Notes under the pieces: model-generated
Databases searched by the model: none
What the model saw: only the letters and a program-made list of their open reading frames with translations
Told to the model about the DNA's origin: nothing
Made by a program: the position numbers and the translations under genes
Source: JABJAG01 sp038137215
GTDB lineage: Bacteria > Pseudomonadota > Alphaproteobacteria > UBA6615
Direction of reading: 5' to 3'
Assembly: GCA_038137215.1 (NCBI GenBank)
Contig: JAYQBG010000012.1
Coordinates: forward strand, 1 to 64,000
Length of the DNA stretch: 64,000 nucleotides
In this document: positions 1-8,779 of the stretch, in pieces
Numbering within the stretch: the first letter of the stretch is position 1
How the letters are laid out: each line of letters opens with the position of its first letter

Positions 1-8
1 CTACATAA

Positions 9-1037
9 GTGTCCATGAACATTGAGACATCACAAATTGCGACACCCCTGATCGACCCGTTTGAACGGGCGATTACCTATTTGCGCGTTTCGGTCACGGA
101 CCGCTGCGATCTTCGCTGCGTCTATTGTATGGCCGAGGACATGACATTCCTGCCGAAATCCGAGGTTCTTTCCCTCGAGGAACTCGACCGGATGTGCAGC
201 GCCTTTGTAGAGATGGGAGTGCGCAAACTACGCCTGACCGGCGGGGAACCGCTGGTGCGCAAGAACATCATGTGGCTGATCCGCCGCCTGGGGCGTCACC
301 TCGACACCGGCGCGCTGGACGAACTCACCCTGACCTCGAACGGGACCCAGCTTGCCCGCTATGCCAACGAATTGGCCGAAGCCGGTGTGAAGCGGATCAA
401 CATCTCGCTCGACACCCTCGATCCCGAAAAATTCACGACGATCACCCGCTGGGGCGATCTGAACCGGGTGCTAGACGGCGTGGCTGCCGCCAAGGCCGCC
501 GGGTTGGCCATCAAGATCAACACCGTTGCCCTGCGCGGGGTGAACGATGACGAATTCGACACCCTGCTCAACTGGTGTGGCGAAAACGGTTTCGATCTGA
601 CCTTCATCGAGGTGATGCCGCTGGGCGAGATCGGCGAGCAGCGCCTCGATCAGTACCTGCCGCTTTCCATGGTGCGCGGCGATCTGGCCAAACGCTGGAC
701 CCTGACCGAATCTACCCATGCGACCGGCGGCCCGGCGCGTTATTTCGATATCGCAGAAACCGGACAGCGGCTGGGATTCATCACGCCGCTGACCCACAAT
801 TTCTGTGAGGCGTGCAACCGGGTGCGGCTGACCTGCACGGGCACGCTTTACATGTGTCTCGGCCAGGAGGACGCTGCCGATCTGCGCGCGCCGCTTCGCG
901 CGAGCGAGACCAACGGTCCGCTGATCGACGCCATCCACGAAGCCATTGGCCGTAAACCGAAGGGCCACGACTTCATCATCGACCGTCGCCAGAATGCCCC
1001 CGCTGTCGGGCGACATATGAGTGTGACGGGCGGATAG
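9..1037 (+). CDS. moaA: GTP 3',8-cyclase MoaA
   Basis: Radical SAM enzyme that rearranges GTP to 3',8-cH2GTP, the first step of molybdenum cofactor synthesis in the cytosol. The N-terminal cluster motif CDLRCVYC supplies C33, C37 and C40. A second C-terminal cluster site is visible as CEACNRVRLT (C266, C269) followed by C283. The chain ends in the Gly-Gly tail typical of MoaA. The length of 342 aa is normal. The frame opens with GTG at 9 and has ATG six bases later at 15; which is used cannot be settled because the upstream region is cut by the window edge. No other moa gene lies in the window. Identification is very secure. Confidence 0.97.
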   Translation: MSMNIETSQIATPLIDPFERAITYLRVSVTDRCDLRCVYCMAEDMTFLPKSEVLSLEELDRMCSAFVEMGVRKLRLTGGEPLVRKNIMWLIRRLGRHLDTGALDELTLTSNGTQLARYANELAEAGVKRINISLDTLDPEKFTTITRWGDLNRVLDGVAAAKAAGLAIKINTVALRGVNDDEFDTLLNWCGENGFDLTFIEVMPLGEIGEQRLDQYLPLSMVRGDLAKRWTLTESTHATGGPARYFDIAETGQRLGFITPLTHNFCEACNRVRLTCTGTLYMCLGQEDAADLRAPLRASETNGPLIDAIHEAIGRKPKGHDFIIDRRQNAPAVGRHMSVTGG

Positions 1038-1055
1038 GGGAAGCCCCGGGTCGCG

Positions 1056-1675
1056 ATGTATTTCTCTGCCGGAACATCGGGGATCATCCACACGGTTGTG
1101 GTTGCTGCATCGCTTTTCAGCCTGCCGGCCCTGGAGCTGGCCTCCGGCGACAGGTTTGGGCGGGGCGAAGCCCGTGACGTCCTGAACTATGGTGAAGCCA
1201 CCGACTTCCAGAGCAAGTTTTCCAGCGGTGCCCTGACGCGTGAGAGCGACGAAGCCGAGGCCGAGGAAACCGTATCGGGCATTGACCCCGACAGTTCCTC
1301 CGACACCGATCCATCCGGTGAATTCGGGTTCGACGAGATCGGCGATGCCGACCAGACCAACTCGCGGTTCGGCAGCCCGGACGAAGCCCCCTGACCGAGA
1401 TGCCCACAGGCGGCGAAGGACGCGGCGAAGAACAGACCCTTGATGCCGCCTCGGACGGGACTCTCGAGGACCAGGGAGATACCGGCGAAGCCGAGGAGAC
1501 GGGACAAGCCACGCGGGAAATCGTGATCTTCATCGACCTTGCACCCGAGCCGGAGCAGAACCCGCAACCGGGCGGGACCATCTATTTTCGCGGCATGGAC
1601 CCGGACGCGGTTGCCGGGCGGGCCGCACCCGACCAGATCATCAAACCGCCCTTTCTACAGTGGTACGGCATGTAG
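1056..1675 (+). CDS. acidic membrane-anchored protein, apparently frameshifted
   Basis: No family recognised. The first frame (1056-1394, 112 aa) has a hydrophobic stretch at about residues 9-27 and then an Asp/Glu/Ser-rich low-complexity segment. It ends at a TGA just after a run of five C (1387-1391). A second frame (about 1394-1675) carries on with the same acidic style and ends in a more ordered tail (PPFLQWYGM). Adding one C to the run joins the two into a single protein of about 206 aa. The layout, N-terminal anchor plus acidic linker plus short C-terminal domain, suggests an envelope protein of the TonB/TolA sort, but that is inference. It lies 18 bases after moaA. Confidence 0.45.
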
Positions 1676-1858
1676 GAGACCTATCTGCGTGATCCTGACG
1701 GCCACATTGCCTGTATCGGCCGGCCGGAAGGCCCCTCGCCCTGAACCCTGTGACAGTGATGCCGTGACCTCAGGACGACAGGAAGAATGGTGTCCGTCCC
1801 TGTGCATGCGATATAGTGGCGGTTCTGCGGCACGTCCTGCCGCGCCAGTCCTGCGAGC

Positions 1859-2665
1859 GTGACCTTGACCGCAACGAAAACATCGGCTCCCGTCCTGACC
1901 AGCACCGAACGCATTGCGTTCGTGGCCGCGCCGTTCGACGCCGCCCAGCAGGCGTTGGCGGATTTGTGCCAGCGCTACCCCAATGTGCCGCCCGAAGACG
2001 CCGATGTGATCGTGGCGCTGGGCGGAGACGGATTCGTTTTGCAGACACTCCGTCGCTTCGTGGACAGCAAGAAGCCGGTGTTCGGGCTCAACCGCGGCTC
2101 GGTCGGCTTCCTGATGAACGACTACAACGATTCCGGGCTTGTGGACCGTCTCGCCAAGGCCCACGCGGTGACCCTGTATCCGCTCCTGATGATCGCGAAA
2201 ACAGCTGACGGCGAAACCCACGAATCCCTGGCGATCAATGAAGTCTCGCTGCTGCGCGAAACCTATCAGGCCGCAAAACTCGAAATCGCCATCGACGGGG
2301 TCACCCGGATGGAGGAGCTGATTTGCGACGGCGCTCTGGTCTCCACCCCGGCGGGCAGCACAGCCTACAATCTGTCGGCCCATGGCCCGATCATTCCCCT
2401 GAGCGCAGAAATTCTGGCGCTGACCCCGATAAGCGCATTCCGACCGCGCCGCTGGCGCGGCGCGCTGTTGCCCCATGACGCCGATGTGGTCTTCCGCGTG
2501 CGCGAGCCGGCCAAGCGCCCCGTCAGCGCCACGGCGGACGATTTCGAAGTGCGCGGCGTGGTGGAAGTGATGATCCGCGAAGACCGGGACCGCAGCTTCC
2601 AATTGCTGTTCGACCCCGAGACCAATCTGGAGGAACGCATCCTCAAGGAGCAGTTCGCTCCGTGA
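1859..2665 (+). CDS. nadK: NAD kinase
   Basis: ATP-NAD kinase that makes NADP in the cytosol. The diagnostic GGDG motif is at residues 55-58, where D57 is the expected catalytic Asp. The second conserved region (NEVSLLRET) and the glycine-rich STPAGSTAYN segment follow. At 268 aa it is the compact alphaproteobacterial form. The start is GTG at 1859; there is no ATG nearby and the ribosome site is weak. The stop overlaps the GTG start of the next frame by four bases (GTGA), so the two were co-translated. nadE and pncB, also NAD metabolism, lie elsewhere in this window. Confidence 0.94.
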   Translation: MTLTATKTSAPVLTSTERIAFVAAPFDAAQQALADLCQRYPNVPPEDADVIVALGGDGFVLQTLRRFVDSKKPVFGLNRGSVGFLMNDYNDSGLVDRLAKAHAVTLYPLLMIAKTADGETHESLAINEVSLLRETYQAAKLEIAIDGVTRMEELICDGALVSTPAGSTAYNLSAHGPIIPLSAEILALTPISAFRPRRWRGALLPHDADVVFRVREPAKRPVSATADDFEVRGVVEVMIREDRDRSFQLLFDPETNLEERILKEQFAP

Positions 2666-2988
2666 GCCCCACCCGCGCAACCGGTGATTTGTTGCGCGAT
2701 CCCGGACCGGTCGAACTCGTCCCGCCCGATATCGCGCCCTTCCGTGAGGGGAATGTCGGTATTCCCTTCGTATCCTGCCGCGACAGCGGCCGCCCGGGTC
2801 CGCATGTCCTGATCTGCGCCCTGATGCACGGCAACGAGATCAGCGGCGCCATCGCCACGGACGGCGCTCGCGAAATCACCACACCCTATGACGATTGCGT
2901 CCTGGTCATGCCCGCGCGCCGACTTGCCAGAGGCCAGACAGCGGTACGCCTGGGACGACGTCACCGCTTCGAACACAGCAAGGCATGA
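2662..2988 (+). pseudogene. succinylglutamate desuccinylase/aspartoacylase family, internal deletion remnant
   Basis: Zinc-dependent M14-like amidohydrolase reduced to 108 aa, against about 320-340 in the family. Residues 1-65 are a recognisable N-terminus with the HGNE zinc motif (H56, E59). Residues from about 66 look like the family's C-terminal end (ITTPYDDCVLVMP, then GQTAVRLGRR). The central 200 or more residues, including the third zinc ligand and catalytic residues, are absent, so catalysis is not expected. The frame is open across the join, which suggests an in-frame deletion. It overlaps nadK by four bases upstream and the AbrB-type gene by four bases (ATGA) downstream, so it may survive as a translational spacer. 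Confidence 0.7.
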
Positions 2989-4094
2989 CCAGTACCGACA
3001 CCCCGGGCCGCCCTGTCCGTTCACCCGTCCGCAAGCTGACCCGTGCGGATCTGTTCCTGTTTGGCCGCACGGTCGCCATCGGCGTTGTGGGCGGTGCGAT
3101 CTTCAACGTATTGAGCATGCCCCTGCCCTGGATGATGGGGGCCATGGCCGCAACCGCGAGCCTAACCCTTGCCCGGGTCGAAATGGCGATGGACGGGCGG
3201 CTTCGGACCCTGATGATCCTGGTACTCGGGGTGCTGCTCGGCAGCGCATTTTCGCCCGAGATACTCGACCGGATCGCCCTCTGGCCGATCACGCTTGCCG
3301 CCCTGGTGGTTTACGTCTTCATCAGTACCTGCGTGGTCTATGGGTTCTTCCGTTATATCGGAAAGCTCGACAGCAAGACCGCGTTCTTCGCCGGTGTACC
3401 CGGCGGCCTGAACGAGATGACCATCCTCACCCAGGCGGCGGGCGGGGATGAGCGTCAGGTCAGCGTGATGCACACCACGCGGATTTTCCTGGTGGTGATG
3501 ACCCTGCCCTTCGTGTTTCGCATTCTGGAGGATTTCGATCCGAGCCTGCGCACCTTCGGGGAGGCCGGCGCAGGCCTGACCCTGGTCGATGCGTTGCTGC
3601 TCGCCGCCTGCGCCGTGCTCGGATATTACGGGGCACGGCTGGTGCGCCTGCCCGCCCCGCATCTGACCGGGCCGATGATCTTGAGCGCGACGATCCATCT
3701 GACCGGGCTGACCTCGGCCGCCCCGCCCGCGCTGGTGGTCGCCGGCGCGCAGGTCATCCTGGGGGCCTCGGTGGGCGCACGGTTCGCCGGGCTGACCTTC
3801 CGCGACCTGAGCCGCATTCTCAGACTCGGCGGCACCGCCACATTCCTGCTGCTCTCGATCTCGGCCGGGTTCGCGCTGGTGCTGCAGGCGATCACGGGCA
3901 TTCCCTTCGGCTCGCTGATCCTGGCCTTCTCACCGGGCGGGCTGACCGAGATGAGCCTGGTGGCGCTAGCGCTCCAGATCGACACGGCCTTTGTCGCCAC
4001 CCATCACATTGCGCGGATCACCATCGTGGTGATCGCGATCCCGCTGCTGTTCAAATTTTTCAACCCATCCGAACCTCTGGGCGACGGTCTCTAG
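2985..4094 (+). CDS. AbrB family membrane protein (PF05145 type)
   Basis: Polytopic inner-membrane protein of the family often labelled AbrB or ammonia-monooxygenase-like, with about ten hydrophobic segments and no confirmed substrate. The family's internal duplication is visible: GGLNEMTIL near the middle and GGLTEMSLV near the end, each followed by a similar hydrophobic run (HTTRIFLVV, HHIARITIVV). I chose ATG 2985, giving 369 aa, over the longer frame from 2895, because ATG 2985 overlaps the preceding stop as ATGA and begins just before the first membrane segment. The transport role is inferred from topology only. Confidence 0.85.
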   Translation: MTSTDTPGRPVRSPVRKLTRADLFLFGRTVAIGVVGGAIFNVLSMPLPWMMGAMAATASLTLARVEMAMDGRLRTLMILVLGVLLGSAFSPEILDRIALWPITLAALVVYVFISTCVVYGFFRYIGKLDSKTAFFAGVPGGLNEMTILTQAAGGDERQVSVMHTTRIFLVVMTLPFVFRILEDFDPSLRTFGEAGAGLTLVDALLLAACAVLGYYGARLVRLPAPHLTGPMILSATIHLTGLTSAAPPALVVAGAQVILGASVGARFAGLTFRDLSRILRLGGTATFLLLSISAGFALVLQAITGIPFGSLILAFSPGGLTEMSLVALALQIDTAFVATHHIARITIVVIAIPLLFKFFNPSEPLGDGL

Positions 4095-4163
4095 CCGGGA
4101 GGCGGCAAGAATCGTATGTTCGGGGTCATGCCCATATTTGCATGACAGAGACAGGATAGAGAC

Positions 4164-4952
4164 ATGATCGTCGAGCAGGTCTGGACCGGTAATTCCGGCC
4201 GCAACTTTTTCTACATCATCGCCTGCGGCGAAACCGGCGAGGCGATTGCCGTTGACCCGATCGATCCGCCGCTGTGCCTCTCGACCGCCAGGGACAAGGG
4301 GTGGGACATTACCTGGGTGATGAACACCCACGAGCACGCCGATCACATCGAAGGCAATGACGACGTGATCGCGGCGACCGGCGCCAAGCTGATGGGCCCC
4401 CACAATGCGGGCGCAGCCATCCCCGGCATCGACAAGGGCCTGAAAGGCGGCGATGTGGTGGAGCTCGGCAGTTCGGTGGAGATGGAGGTGATCGACACGC
4501 CCGGCCACACACCGATCCACATTTCCATGCTCGGTCATGGCGATGAATCTCACCTGATCTGCGGCGACACCATCTTCAACGCCGGTGTGGGCCACTGCTA
4601 CAGCGGCGATCCGAACGTGCTCTATGCGACCTTTCGCGACAAGATCGCGAAGCTGGCCGACGACGTCCGCATCTATCCCGGCCATGATTACATCGCCAAC
4701 AATCTGAACTTCACCCTGGACCGCGAGCCCGACAACGAAGACGCCCGGGCGCTGCTCGCCGAGGTGGAAGGCCAAGACCCGGCGAACGCGCTGGTCACGA
4801 CGCTGGGCCAGGAGCGCAAGGTGAACACCTTCATGCGCCTCGACAGCCCGAGCGTAGTCGCCGGTGTGAAAGAGAAGTTCCCCGACCTGCCCGAAACGCC
4901 CAGCGAGGAAGACGTCTTCCTGAGCCTGCGCAAGCTCCGCAACGACTGGTAG
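4164..4952 (+). CDS. metallo-beta-lactamase fold hydrolase, glyoxalase II-like
   Basis: Probable hydroxyacylglutathione hydrolase or related thioester hydrolase of the cytosol. The metal motif THEHADH gives H56, H58, D60 and H61. Later ligands sit in TPGHTP, CGDTIF and YPGHDY in the usual order. The C-terminal end (FLSLRKLRNDW) matches the GloB-type tail, and length (262 aa) fits. Substrate is not certain: persulfide dioxygenases share the fold, but the GloB-like tail favours glyoxalase II. Its stop is six bases from that of the convergent TauE-type gene, with no obvious terminator between them. Confidence 0.85.
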   Translation: MIVEQVWTGNSGRNFFYIIACGETGEAIAVDPIDPPLCLSTARDKGWDITWVMNTHEHADHIEGNDDVIAATGAKLMGPHNAGAAIPGIDKGLKGGDVVELGSSVEMEVIDTPGHTPIHISMLGHGDESHLICGDTIFNAGVGHCYSGDPNVLYATFRDKIAKLADDVRIYPGHDYIANNLNFTLDREPDNEDARALLAEVEGQDPANALVTTLGQERKVNTFMRLDSPSVVAGVKEKFPDLPETPSEEDVFLSLRKLRNDW

Positions 4953-4958
4953 GACGCG

Positions 4959-5714
4959 CTAGACGAGCGCCCGCAAGACCATCGCGGCGCCCGGGGCGGC
5001 AAGGCCTACAAACACCCAGCGCTGAAATACCGCGACCGAAAGCCGCCGACGCACGACCTGACCTGCCGACATGCCAAGCATGGCAGCCGTCAGGGCGACC
5101 AGCACCGTGGGCCACAGCTCGGCGGCCGCCGTGACGACCGATCCGTGCAGACCGAATCCCAAGGCCAGCGCGGAGGACGCAAACAGGGCTACGAAGCCGA
5201 GCGCCTTAATGAGCTCGTCCTTGTCCATATGCGTGGCCTGCAGATAGGGCGCGCCCGGCTGGACGAAGATCGCTGTGGCGCCGTTGATCAGCCCGGTCGT
5301 AAGACCCATGGCGGGGCTGGTGACGACCTCGGATCGTCGCGGCACCCGGAACCGCACCCCCGACAGGCCGAGCGCGGCATAGACCAGCAGAACCCCGCCG
5401 ATCGGCAGTGCCGCGATGCCGGGATCGGCACCGGTGATGATGCCCGCCGTCAGAAGCGTGCCCATAAACACCCCGGCATACATCGGCCAGAAGCGGCGCA
5501 GCACCGCCCAGGTGTACGGCCCCGCAAAGGCCTGCCAGACATTGGTCAGAAAGGTGGGCACCACCAGGATGGCCGCCGCCATGTCCGGCACGATCAGGGC
5601 GCTGAGCAACCCCATGGAAATGCTCGGCAGCCCGAAGCCGATCACGCCCTTCACAAATCCGGCGAGGACGAAAACAACGGCCACCACCGACAGGCCTGCG
5701 AGGTCGAGTTCCAT
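4959..5714 (-). CDS. TauE/SafE family sulfite/organosulfur permease
   Basis: Inner-membrane permease with about eight hydrophobic segments. The family signature VKGVIGFGLPSISM is at the N-terminus, and a second half begins after the cytoplasmic loop. Family members export or import sulfite, sulfoacetate or related anions; the substrate here is unknown. The start at 5714 (MELDL) was chosen because the upstream 50 codons of the open frame have no membrane character. It is 251 aa and runs on the same strand as the dehalogenase gene 36 bases upstream, so an operon is likely. It is more distant from the tandem TauE pair at 56.5-58.2 kb than those are from each other. Confidence 0.88.
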   Translation of the reverse strand: MELDLAGLSVVAVVFVLAGFVKGVIGFGLPSISMGLLSALIVPDMAAAILVVPTFLTNVWQAFAGPYTWAVLRRFWPMYAGVFMGTLLTAGIITGADPGIAALPIGGVLLVYAALGLSGVRFRVPRRSEVVTSPAMGLTTGLINGATAIFVQPGAPYLQATHMDKDELIKALGFVALFASSALALGFGLHGSVVTAAAELWPTVLVALTAAMLGMSAGQVVRRRLSVAVFQRWVFVGLAAPGAAMVLRALV

Positions 5715-5749
5715 GGGTTGGTCAACCCGGACGGTCGGCGGGCCAACCG

Positions 5750-6622
5750 CTAGAGCGTGCCCAGCCAGGCGGCCAGCGCGATGCCGATCTCGTTGGGAGA
5801 ATCTTCCTGGATGAAATGCAATCCCTTCACCTGCACCTCGGTCTGGTTCGGCCAGGCACGGCAATCGTCGCGCTGCGGACCGGTCAGGATGATCCCGGGA
5901 TCAGCATCGATGAAGAGCTTGGGCAGGTCCGAGGTTGCCAGCCAGGCCGCGTAATCGCCGATGATCTGCGCCACGTCTTCCGGCTCTCCGTCGAGCGGAA
6001 TATTGCGCGGCCAGGTCAGGGTCGGCCGGCGCGCCTCACCCGGTTCGGCAAACGGTCGCCGATATTCGTCCATTTCCTCTTCGCTCAGCGTTCGGATGAT
6101 CGAGGCGGGCAGAATGCGTTCGATGAAGAAGTTCTTCTCGAGGACCATCTCCTCGCCCGCCGGAGACCGCATGGCCTGAAAGGGCGGGGTCGCCGAATCC
6201 GGCCATTCCGCCCAGGTCAGGGGGCGCACCAGCGCCTCCATATAGGCGATCCCCTTCACCGCATCGCGGCGCCGGTTGGCCCAGTGAAACCCGAGCGCAC
6301 TGCCCCAGTCATGGATAACAAGCGTGACGTTTTCGCTCACCCCGAGCGCTTCGAGCAGCGCCTCGAGATAGGCGTAATGTTCGACGAACCCATAGCGGTC
6401 CGGCCCGCTGTCGGGCAGCTTGTCGGAATCCCCCATGCCGATCAGATCCGGCGCGATGCAGCGGCCCAGCCCCGTCACATGGGGCATGATGTTGCGCCAG
6501 AGATAGCTCGATGTCGGGTTGCCGTGCAGGAAGACGATGGGATCGCCCGCCGGGTCCCCCATCTCCACATAGGCCATGCGGCGGCCCTTCACCTCGGCGA
6601 AGGTCTTCTCGGTCCAGGTCAT
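5750..6622 (-). CDS. dhaA: haloalkane dehalogenase (HLD-II, DhaA/LinB type)
   Basis: Alpha/beta hydrolase that cleaves carbon-halogen bonds to give alcohol and halide. HGNPTSSYLWRN carries the halide-binding Asn (N35). The nucleophile elbow IHDWGSALG gives D105 plus the second halide ligand W106. The acid E129 sits in YMEALVRP, the HLD-II position. The base H269 is in GLHFIQEDSP. The cap-domain segment ILPASIIRTLSEEEM is typical of DhaA/LinB relatives. The 290-aa start at 6622 is chosen at MTWTEK; the longer frame upstream reads through a dispersed repeat and is not coding. All catalytic residues are present. The natural substrate is not inferable. Confidence 0.92.
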   Translation of the reverse strand: MTWTEKTFAEVKGRRMAYVEMGDPAGDPIVFLHGNPTSSYLWRNIMPHVTGLGRCIAPDLIGMGDSDKLPDSGPDRYGFVEHYAYLEALLEALGVSENVTLVIHDWGSALGFHWANRRRDAVKGIAYMEALVRPLTWAEWPDSATPPFQAMRSPAGEEMVLEKNFFIERILPASIIRTLSEEEMDEYRRPFAEPGEARRPTLTWPRNIPLDGEPEDVAQIIGDYAAWLATSDLPKLFIDADPGIILTGPQRDDCRAWPNQTEVQVKGLHFIQEDSPNEIGIALAAWLGTL

Positions 6623-6659
6623 GATGTGTCTTCTCTTACAGATCTGACAGGCATGCTGG

Positions 6660-6740
6660 CATTGCGCGCGCAGCGACGCAATCCAGAGCGGGCGTGTCGG
6701 CTCTGGATTGCGTCGGCGCGTTGCGCCTCGCAATGACGAC
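6660..6740. repeat. dispersed palindromic repeat, family A copy 1
   Basis: Imperfect palindrome with the family A arms: ATTGCG near the left end, GCAATCCAGAG, then CTCTGGATTGC, then CTCGCAATGACG at the right end. It sits just upstream of the dehalogenase start. No coding function. Confidence 0.8.
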
Positions 6741-6757
6741 AGAAGTTTGGGCGAGCC

Positions 6758-7744
6758 CTAGGGAATCAGCACCGTCGAGCCGGTGGTCTTGCGGGCTTCA
6801 ATGTCCTTGTGGGCCTGGGCGGCGTCTTTCAGCTTGTAGCGCTGATTGACGCTGATCTTCACATCGCCGTTCTCGATGGCCCTGAAAAGATCGCGTGCGC
6901 GCCGCATGGTTTCGGCGCGGGTGACCGTATAGTTCACCAGCGCGCAACGGGCGAGATAGGGCGAGCCGAGGCCGCCGGTCGCCGCAATATCGGTTTTCGG
7001 CGGCTTGCCCGAGGCGCTGCCGAAGCTGATGACCGACCCGCGCAGGCGCACGCTGGCGAGTGACTCGTCCCAGGTGTCCTTGCCCACGGAGTCGTAGATG
7101 CAATGGGCGCCCTGCCCGTCGGTCAGCTCGCGGACCTTCTTGGCGAATTTCGGCTTGTTGCGCTTCACCACGATGGGGTGATGGCAGCCGTTTTTCGCGG
7201 CGATATCCGCTTTCTCCTGCGAACTCACGATGCCGATGACCGTCGCCCCGATGGCATTCGCCCACTGGCACATGATCAGACCGACACCGCCGGCCGCGGC
7301 ATGCACGACGATCGTGTCGCCTTTCTTCACCCGGTAGGAATCCCGCAGCAGATACTGGGCCGTGATGCCCTTGAGCAGCGCTGCAGCAGCTGTCCGGTCA
7401 TCGACAAACTCGGGCAACGGGATCAGCGCCGAGACCGGCGCCACGCGGCGCTGGGAATACCCGTCGAGCGGCATCCCGCCGATATACCCGACCCGGTCGC
7501 CCACCTTGACGCCGCGGGTGCCAGGTCCAACCGCCTCGACCACACCAACGGCTTCGTTGCCGATGCCACTGGGCAGCTTGATCGGGTAAAGCCCGGTCCG
7601 CCGGTAAGTGTCCGCCAGGTTAAGGCCGACCGCGGTGTGTTTCAGCAGAACCTCACCTTTCGCGGGCTCGGGGACGTCCACCGATTCCCATTTCAGGACC
7701 TTCGGTCCGCCGTTCTTGTAAAGCCGGAATGCCTTGGTTTTCAT
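6758..7744 (-). CDS. zinc-type alcohol dehydrogenase superfamily, quinone oxidoreductase
   Basis: NADPH-dependent reductase of the medium-chain dehydrogenase superfamily, most like NADPH:quinone oxidoreductase (QorA). The N-terminal GroES-like domain is followed by a Rossmann fold with the VHAAAGGVGL dinucleotide motif at about residue 150. The zinc-binding Cys set of true alcohol dehydrogenases is not seen, consistent with QOR. The start at 7744 (MKTKAF, 328 aa) is preferred; the open frame continues upstream through the neighbouring VOC gene and is a shadow there. It lies 35 bases after the VOC gene on the same strand. The substrate quinone or enone is unknown. Confidence 0.88.
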   Translation of the reverse strand: MKTKAFRLYKNGGPKVLKWESVDVPEPAKGEVLLKHTAVGLNLADTYRRTGLYPIKLPSGIGNEAVGVVEAVGPGTRGVKVGDRVGYIGGMPLDGYSQRRVAPVSALIPLPEFVDDRTAAAALLKGITAQYLLRDSYRVKKGDTIVVHAAAGGVGLIMCQWANAIGATVIGIVSSQEKADIAAKNGCHHPIVVKRNKPKFAKKVRELTDGQGAHCIYDSVGKDTWDESLASVRLRGSVISFGSASGKPPKTDIAATGGLGSPYLARCALVNYTVTRAETMRRARDLFRAIENGDVKISVNQRYKLKDAAQAHKDIEARKTTGSTVLIP

Positions 7745-7779
7745 AACCGTCCTCCCAATCAAATTTCTATTCTGCGGCG

Positions 7780-8136
7780 CTACTGGGCCGCGCGTTGATA
7801 GAGCTGCACCAGATTTCCATCCGGGTCGCGAATGCTGAGTGTCCTGCCGTGATCGCCCATGTCCCGCAGATCGAGGATTTCCCCGCCCGCGTTTTCGATG
7901 GCGCCGCGCGCGGCATCGATATCGGGAACCTCGAAAACAATTGTGGCCCCCACGGCGCTGTCCGCCGCTTCCTCTTTCGAGGCCATGGCGAAATTCACAC
8001 CGCCCGCCTTGAACTGGGTCCACTTCTCACCGTCCTGGAACATCAGATCGAGCCCCAGCGCGTCGCGATAAAACCCGACTGCGCGTTCCATGTCTCCGGT
8101 GACGTAGTAGGCGTTCTGAAGTTTCTCGACGGTCAT
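7780..8136 (-). CDS. VOC family (glyoxalase/bleomycin resistance-like) protein
   Basis: Single vicinal-oxygen-chelate domain of 118 aa. It has the paired beta-alpha-beta-beta-beta layout: AYYVTGDMERAVGFYRDAL at the start and SIRDPDGNLVQLYQ near the end, where the final acidic ligand is replaced by Gln. The first ligand position is Tyr rather than His, so a classical metal site looks incomplete. This is common in uncharacterised VOC proteins. The start MTVEKL at 8136 was chosen because it begins right before the domain. It probably forms an operon with the flanking quinone reductase and methyltransferase genes. Reaction unknown. Confidence 0.82.
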   Translation of the reverse strand: MTVEKLQNAYYVTGDMERAVGFYRDALGLDLMFQDGEKWTQFKAGGVNFAMASKEEAADSAVGATIVFEVPDIDAARGAIENAGGEILDLRDMGDHGRTLSIRDPDGNLVQLYQRAAQ

Positions 8137-8158
8137 GCGGCTCTCCACGGTTCTGCGG

Positions 8159-8779
8159 TCAGGTTTTGGCCCGCTGCCGAAAAACAACTGCCAGATTATG
8201 GACCGGCCTGTCTATCGTGCGGGCGAGATCAAATTCGAATTCCCGCGCGAGTTCACGCATCTCGTCCAGACTGCGCAATCCCCAGTCCGGGTTTTGCCCA
8301 CGCAGTGAGCGGTCAAAGGCTTCGTTGCCCGGCGATGTATAGGCGCCATCAACAATGAACGGGCCATAGAAGAAAACCAGCCCGTCCGGCCCCACAAGGT
8401 CCGCAGCGCCTCGGAACAGGCCCACGCTGGCCTGCCACGGCGCGATATGGATCATGTTGGCGCTGATGACCGCATCGACAGGCCCGGTCATCCGCGACGC
8501 CCAGTCCGCCACGCTCACATCAAGCTGCAGCGGGGGCCGTAGGTTATCTTGTGCCGCAACCGCGACATCCCCAGCAAGCGCGGCCACAAGATGGGGGTCC
8601 CTGTCGCTCGGTTGCCATGTCAGCCCCGGCAGAGCGGCCGAAAAATGCAGAACGTGCTGGCCGCCACCGCTGGCGACTTCCAGCACGGTCCCGGTTTCCG
8701 GCAACACCTCACGCAACACTTCGAGGATCGCATCCTTGTTGCGGTCCGCCGCCGCGAATGCCGGGTCGGAACGCCTCAC
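8159..8779 (-). CDS. DUF938 family SAM-dependent methyltransferase
   Basis: Predicted class I methyltransferase of the DUF938 family, with the diagnostic VLEVASGGGQH SAM-binding loop, then WQPSDRD and ANMIHIAPW. The substrate is not known for the family. I place the start at GTG 8779, giving 206 aa, because it overlaps the upstream ChaC-type stop as GTGA and lands just before the conserved SDPAFAAADRNKD segment. The annotated open frame can extend another 19 codons, but those would lie inside the ChaC gene. Translational coupling to that gene is likely. Confidence 0.85.
   Translation of the reverse strand: MRRSDPAFAAADRNKDAILEVLREVLPETGTVLEVASGGGQHVLHFSAALPGLTWQPSDRDPHLVAALAGDVAVAAQDNLRPPLQLDVSVADWASRMTGPVDAVISANMIHIAPWQASVGLFRGAADLVGPDGLVFFYGPFIVDGAYTSPGNEAFDRSLRGQNPDWGLRSLDEMRELAREFEFDLARTIDRPVHNLAVVFRQRAKT

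Noticed and set aside
1392..1394. TGA in the acidic protein considered as selenocysteine
   Set aside because: After the TGA the same frame becomes Arg/Lys-rich and unlike the gene, whereas a one-base shift restores the acidic composition.
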